NCBI GenBank assembly: GCA_035772785.1
Contig: JAOCPU010000003.1
Location: 124,001-188,000 of the forward strand
DNA: 64,000 nucleotides
Direction: 5' to 3'
DNA from: Phlebiopsis flavidoalba
Taxonomy: Eukaryota; Basidiomycota; Agaricomycetes; Polyporales; Phanerochaetaceae
In this document: piece after piece, positions 56,681-64,000 of the stretch
Layout of the letters: the number at the start of each line of letters is the position of its first letter
Position numbering within the stretch: position 1 is the first letter of the stretch
Notes under the pieces: generated by a model
Seen by the model: the letters and a program-made list of their open reading frames with translations, nothing else
Told to the model about the DNA's origin: nothing
The model's database searches: none
Translations under genes and position numbers: made by a program

Positions 56681-58191
56681 CTAGTTCGCCGGTGGCTTGG
56701 GTGGCCAGTGAGGACGCTCATCCATCCTCTCTCATACTGGTTCGCAGGTTTGATGGCTACATTAAGCTCCTGCGCTGCGTATAGGGGCCAATGTCGGGTT
56801 GCGGAGGAGCTCGCGAGCCATGGAGACTACATCTGCAGTGCCGTTCGTTTTCAAGATACGTCTCTGCCTGCTTGGGTTCAGTGATGAGACGACGGTGGCT
56901 GATCAACATTTCAGGGTAGGCACGCTAATAGCTGCGGCAAATGAGGCCTGTGGGTTGCAATAAGAGGGCTGAATAGTGGAAAAAGGAAACATGCACATAC
57001 TTGGTATCCTGGACCCACAGGGATGTTCTGCTTGTCGTAATTCCTTCAAGAGCTCACGTCGACCAGATCCACACCAAGTTTTGCATCTCGCCCACGTAGG
57101 TCTTGCTTTGTTCGAGTCCCCAGTACCTCCACTCGCCGTGTTCTCTCCCTGTTCAAGGACCCTCGGGCCCAGTCGGTCGCGCTGATTCGGACAAAAAGTG
57201 GCATATGTCCCAGACTTTCCGGACGGCGGTTCGATGACCTTGAGCGGAAATCGCAGGACGTGGTTTTCCAATGAGCCGCCGTAGTCATCAGTGCGATGGT
57301 TTGACAAAGGAGACACAAATTCGTTGGAAGTAGATAGCCATGTGCAGCGTGGATCTCAATGAAGTCAACTGATGGGGATGGTAGAATGATCGTATTGAGT
57401 GAGGCTGAGTGATATGCTTGACATCCGACCTTGCTTGCCAGCGTTCTGCTGCCGCGAGCAAACTGCTTCCTCAACTTGAGAAATATCTTTAGAAGTCATG
57501 GCTCCATTGGATTTGGGGTAGTCGCTTGACAAACGGTATAGCGGAGGGGGCAAACACCTGGCCCGATGAATGAGACACGGGAAACATGATGCACAAGGGA
57601 CAGACTTACCCTCGTCTAGGCCACCCATTTTCGTCCTTCTCAGCGACTGACCTCGGTGCGCGGCGAGTCGTGCAGCGTTCAATCGAACCACAGCAGTCGC
57701 ACGCCCCAGGGTAGACGCTTTGCGACCCGCATGTGCAAGCTGAACACCAATCAGGGTTCCTTGGGCGTGCGCGAAATCAACGATGCGCTTTGAGCGGCGC
57801 AATGTGAGAGTCTTGCCATAGGCCCTAAAGGACTGTATAAGCCCCAATGTGCTCGCACGAATGCTGTGGATTGCTTACAGCGTCCTCTGGCGAGATAACG
57901 ACCCTAAGGGCACACAACAGCGGTAGCTTCAATGCAGATAGCACCGAGTCCGCGGGAGGCTAGACCACCGAGGGTGCACAAGATGCCAGTCCGTGGTGCG
58001 TGACCGGTACCGTTATCGGAGCTGTATTGGCACATGGGAGCCTGCCAGAATGAATCGGTCGACCAGTGACTCCCAGGGGGGGATGAGCGTTCGCGTGTGA
58101 GGGAACCACATACCACCCATATCCTATTTTTGAATGTGACCGTGTGTCCCGAAATGGTGAGTGGTTTGAAACAGGTTAGGCACCTTCGCAT
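56681..58191 (-). CDS. old-yellow-enzyme NADH:flavin oxidoreductase (YqjM-like)
   Basis: FMN-dependent ene-reductase acting on activated C=C bonds. From about 58191: LFKPLTI-type and VTFKNRIWV, APMCQYSSDNGTGHA (FMN-binding, 58000-58045), LGGLASRGLGAICIEATAV (57915-57975), SKRIVDFAHAQGTLIGVQLAHAGRKAS (57710-57790; the QLAHAGRK motif of the class), FIEIHAAHGYL (57330-57365, substrate-binding HAAHGYL), SNHRTDDYGGSLENHVLRFPLKVIE (57235-57310), MARELLRNP, WPLYAAQEL (56770-56830) and a C-terminal HWPPKPPAN ending at 56681. The family motifs are almost complete, so the enzyme is probably intact apart from consensus errors. Neighbour of a GMC oxidoreductase on the same strand. Confidence 0.87.
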
Positions 58192-58774
58192 TTTTTTGGG
58201 ATATGCAGACTGTGATCGAAATCAGTTAATCTGAGAAGTTGGGAAAACATAAGATTCACAGTACGGGAGGCAAAACAGTCCCCAATGGCTGGGATCATTG
58301 AGTGGGTAAAATGTATCTATTCACGGAAAACAGGCGTGTTGACGAATGGTGGTTGCGGACATCTATTTGCTGCTCTCGCGATAGAGTGCACTGTGAATTC
58401 GTCTGGAAAGGCGCAAATGAATGCGCAACGGGGGTGGAAGGTGGTGCCGGATAGTGGTGGTACAGAATGGCATAGTAGGAGTTGTATAGGGTACCCCCAC
58501 GTTGGTCTGCAAATCGCCATGTTTGCGACGGACGTACTTCTGGGGCATTCTGTCTTTGTCAGAGATCGAGGTACCGGTGTAGGCATGGAGTTTGCCGCAG
58601 TTCCGAACGCGCCTGTGCCACTCGGAACCGACGCGGACCGCCCACCAAAGTACTGCCAGTGTGTGTAAATCCCGCGCCCACATCACGTCATCATACCAAC
58701 ACCCTCGCAGCATTGCTGGGGTCGTTCCGGTCTGCTCTACACAAAACATATCTATCATACTCGGCACTGCAATC
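58192..58774. other. divergent intergenic region with an unexplained 127-codon open frame
   Basis: Between the OYE gene (-) and the fructosamine-kinase-like gene (+). A + strand frame (58285-58668) stays open for 127 codons but has no recognisable motif, and an opposite-strand frame is also open. Probably promoter DNA; left uncalled. Confidence 0.35.
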
Positions 58775-59910
58775 ATGCACCCAGTCATCCTGCGAGCAAT
58801 CCATACGGTCGAGCCGGATGCGGATCCCACAACAGAAATCCTCGTACGTCCAGTCGTCTAGCGGAAAAGCGCTACATTGCCAAGATCGGTTCGCACCACA
58901 CGAGGTAGAGCAGCAGATTTGTAACGGAGGCCGAAGCCCTAAAAGCGATGTACATTGCGGCGCCCGGACTTGCAACCTCGTCTCATTGATAGCGGTGTCG
59001 TGGAGCACGATATTGCAGAGAAAGAGTCGGACGTCGGGAGGCCATACTTCGTGTCGGAATACAAGGACATGACGTCCCTCACGGACACATCGGCAAAGAA
59101 GTTGGCACGGAGACTAGCAGAAGAGATGCATGCGTACAAGAGCACTCAGGGCTTCGGGTTTGCAGTTCCCAACTTTCAACGTTCTGTGGACGAACAAAGC
59201 AAGACAACGGCTGGTATGACTCGTGGGAGACATGCTACGATGCACTTTTAGCCGGATTGCTGACCAAGCTTGAGGCCAAGGGAGGATATGAAGGGCTCTG
59301 TTTGAAAGGACAACAGGTTAGAGAAAGGTTTGCAACCGCTGACTCACGGTTTCTCGAGCAGTAATCTCATGTTTGTCATAGAGTTATACCCGCTCTTCTC
59401 GGACCTCTCCTGATCCAGCCTGTGCTTCTGCATGGCGACTTGTGGGTAAGTAGCGGCCAGAAGGCAGTTTTACTATGACTGAAACCTCGATGTTGACGGT
59501 CAGCACAGAGCGGAAATGCGGGCACAGACAAATTGTCCGGGGAGCCTGTAATATTTGACCCTTCAGCCTATTATGGTCACAACGAAGCGGAGTCAATTCT
59601 CTGCAAATTTTCATAACGGACAGCAATACTCACCCAATTCTAGCCTGGCCATTGCGCGCATCTTTGGAGGATTCCCGAAATCCTTCTTCGCTACCTATCA
59701 CCAATATCTTCCGAAGAGCGAGCCCGAATACCAGTACGAGTTACGCGGAGACCTTTACGAGCTATATCATTATTTGAATCACACCGTCTTGTTCGGGCGT
59801 AGGTCTTCTTTCTCTATAAAGAGATACAACGACTGACGAGTGCGAAGAGCGGTTATGCGAGTAGTTCTGAAGCGAAGATGAACAGGCTACTGAAGGTGTT
59901 CCACAAGTAA
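58775..59910 (+). CDS. fructosamine/ketosamine-3-kinase family protein (FN3K-like)
   Basis: APH-like kinase that phosphorylates protein-bound ketosamines so the sugar adduct can be released. The ATG at 58775 gives MHPVILRAIHTVEPDAD. Blocks: SSSGKAYIAKIG (58857-58890), PGLATRLIDSGVVEHDIAEKESDVG (58960-59040), FVSEYKDMTS (59047-59077), ARRLAEEMHAYKSTQGFGFAVPNF (59105-59175), YDSWETCYDALLAGLLTKLEAKGGYEGLC (59215-59300), LLHGDLWSGNAG (catalytic HGDLWSGN, 59430-59530, interrupted by an intron), PVIFDPSAYYGHNEAES (59545-59598), FGGFPKSFFATYHQYLPK (59665-59715) and a tail KMNRLLKVFHK ending at 59910. All FN3K signature motifs are present. Four to five introns. Confidence 0.88.
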
Positions 59911-60316
59911 AATATTAGATTGAGATAGTGGTTGGATCAACATCATCGCACTCGCAATTCGAATGCAATGAGCGTCGAATGTTAGATGCATAGAATGGGG
60001 CGTGTCGAAGAGAAATGAATATAGTTAGGCGTCTACGCGTGAACAGACCTCGGGGACAACAAGCCCAAACAACAAGCCGCCCCTTCGTCAGCGACGACCA
60101 CCTCCTCGCTGCCATTCGGCTCGCTTGCCTAGCTGTCTCGCGTCTGGTCGACTGCGACTTACAGATTGTTCCTGATAGCTTGCTATAGTACGCGTACCTG
60201 CGAAATTGGCTCCTGCGTACCCTCCGTGAACTGAAGCGCGATTACGTTCCGGACCAAGTGTGTGACTTTCCTTCATGGCTTGGACCCATAACTCCAACAG
60301 CATCTACTATTAGGTT
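59911..60316. other. intergenic 0.4 kb upstream of RPB2
   Basis: Short spacer with a 66-codon minus-strand open frame lacking motifs. The RPB2 promoter is expected near 60200-60310. Confidence 0.45.

Positions 60317-64000
<3,684 letters not shown>

Noticed and set aside
58285..58668. 127-codon uninterrupted + frame
   Set aside because: Lies in a divergent promoter region, no recognised domain, and the opposite strand is open too.

Overview
This is nuclear DNA of a basidiomycete fungus, most likely an Agaricomycete and possibly a polypore. The evidence is GC-rich coding sequence cut by many 50-70 nt GT-AG introns, densely packed genes on both strands, and a recognisable homeodomain mating-type (MAT-A) region. 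There are no bacterial-type operons, no phage and no recognisable transposon. The right edge cuts through RPB2, the second-largest subunit of RNA polymerase II.

Almost every gene, including essential ones such as RPB2, COG1 and the mitochondrial intermediate peptidase, reads correctly only when the frame is changed several times. Small insertions and deletions are spread evenly, inside and outside homopolymers. The simplest explanation is an unpolished long-read consensus rather than mass pseudogenisation. I therefore give each gene one outer span, list the conserved blocks that identify it, and treat exon limits and starts as approximate.

Layout. 1.1-5.4 kb: a head-to-head pair, a GDP-fucose-transporter-like (SLC35C1/TPT) gene (-) and a type II membrane protein with a GDP-fucose O-fucosyltransferase fold (+). 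5.7-10.4 kb: two tandem FBXO21-like genes (F-box, SirB1/transglutaminase-like, YccV-like), the second more diverged. 10.5-11.7 kb: an RCC1-repeat protein. 11.9-15.6 kb: two non-mating homeodomain genes (-) flanking a MscL-type mechanosensitive channel (+). 16.4-25.3 kb: ALG12 (+), a YggS/PROSC PLP-binding protein (-), COG1 (-) and a TMEM115-like Golgi protein (-). 25-28.7 kb: a poorly resolved stretch and a nuclear, charge-rich protein.

29.0-50.3 kb is the MAT-A neighbourhood: mitochondrial intermediate peptidase (OCT1/MIP, +), divergent HD2 (-) and HD1 (+) mating-type homeodomain genes, a candidate beta-flanking gene (+), a BTB/POZ protein (+), an SDR oxidoreductase (-), an ADCK2/Cqd1 (YPL109)-like UbiB kinase (+) and a long glycogenin (+). 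50.9-60 kb: an Ala/Thr-rich unknown protein (+), an F-box protein (-), a GMC oxidoreductase (-), an old-yellow-enzyme NADH:flavin oxidoreductase (-) and a fructosamine-3-kinase-like protein (+). 60.3 kb to the end: RPB2 (+, partial).

Together, the left half is rich in secretory-pathway and glycosylation functions (sugar-nucleotide import, O-fucosylation-like transfer, the lipid-linked oligosaccharide mannosyltransferase, COG tethering, TMEM115). The right half carries the mating-compatibility locus and its conserved neighbours. The most interesting points are the complete HD mating locus with an unusual HD1 recognition helix, the COG1-TMEM115 adjacency, the fucose transporter/fucosyltransferase pair, and MscL between two homeodomain genes.
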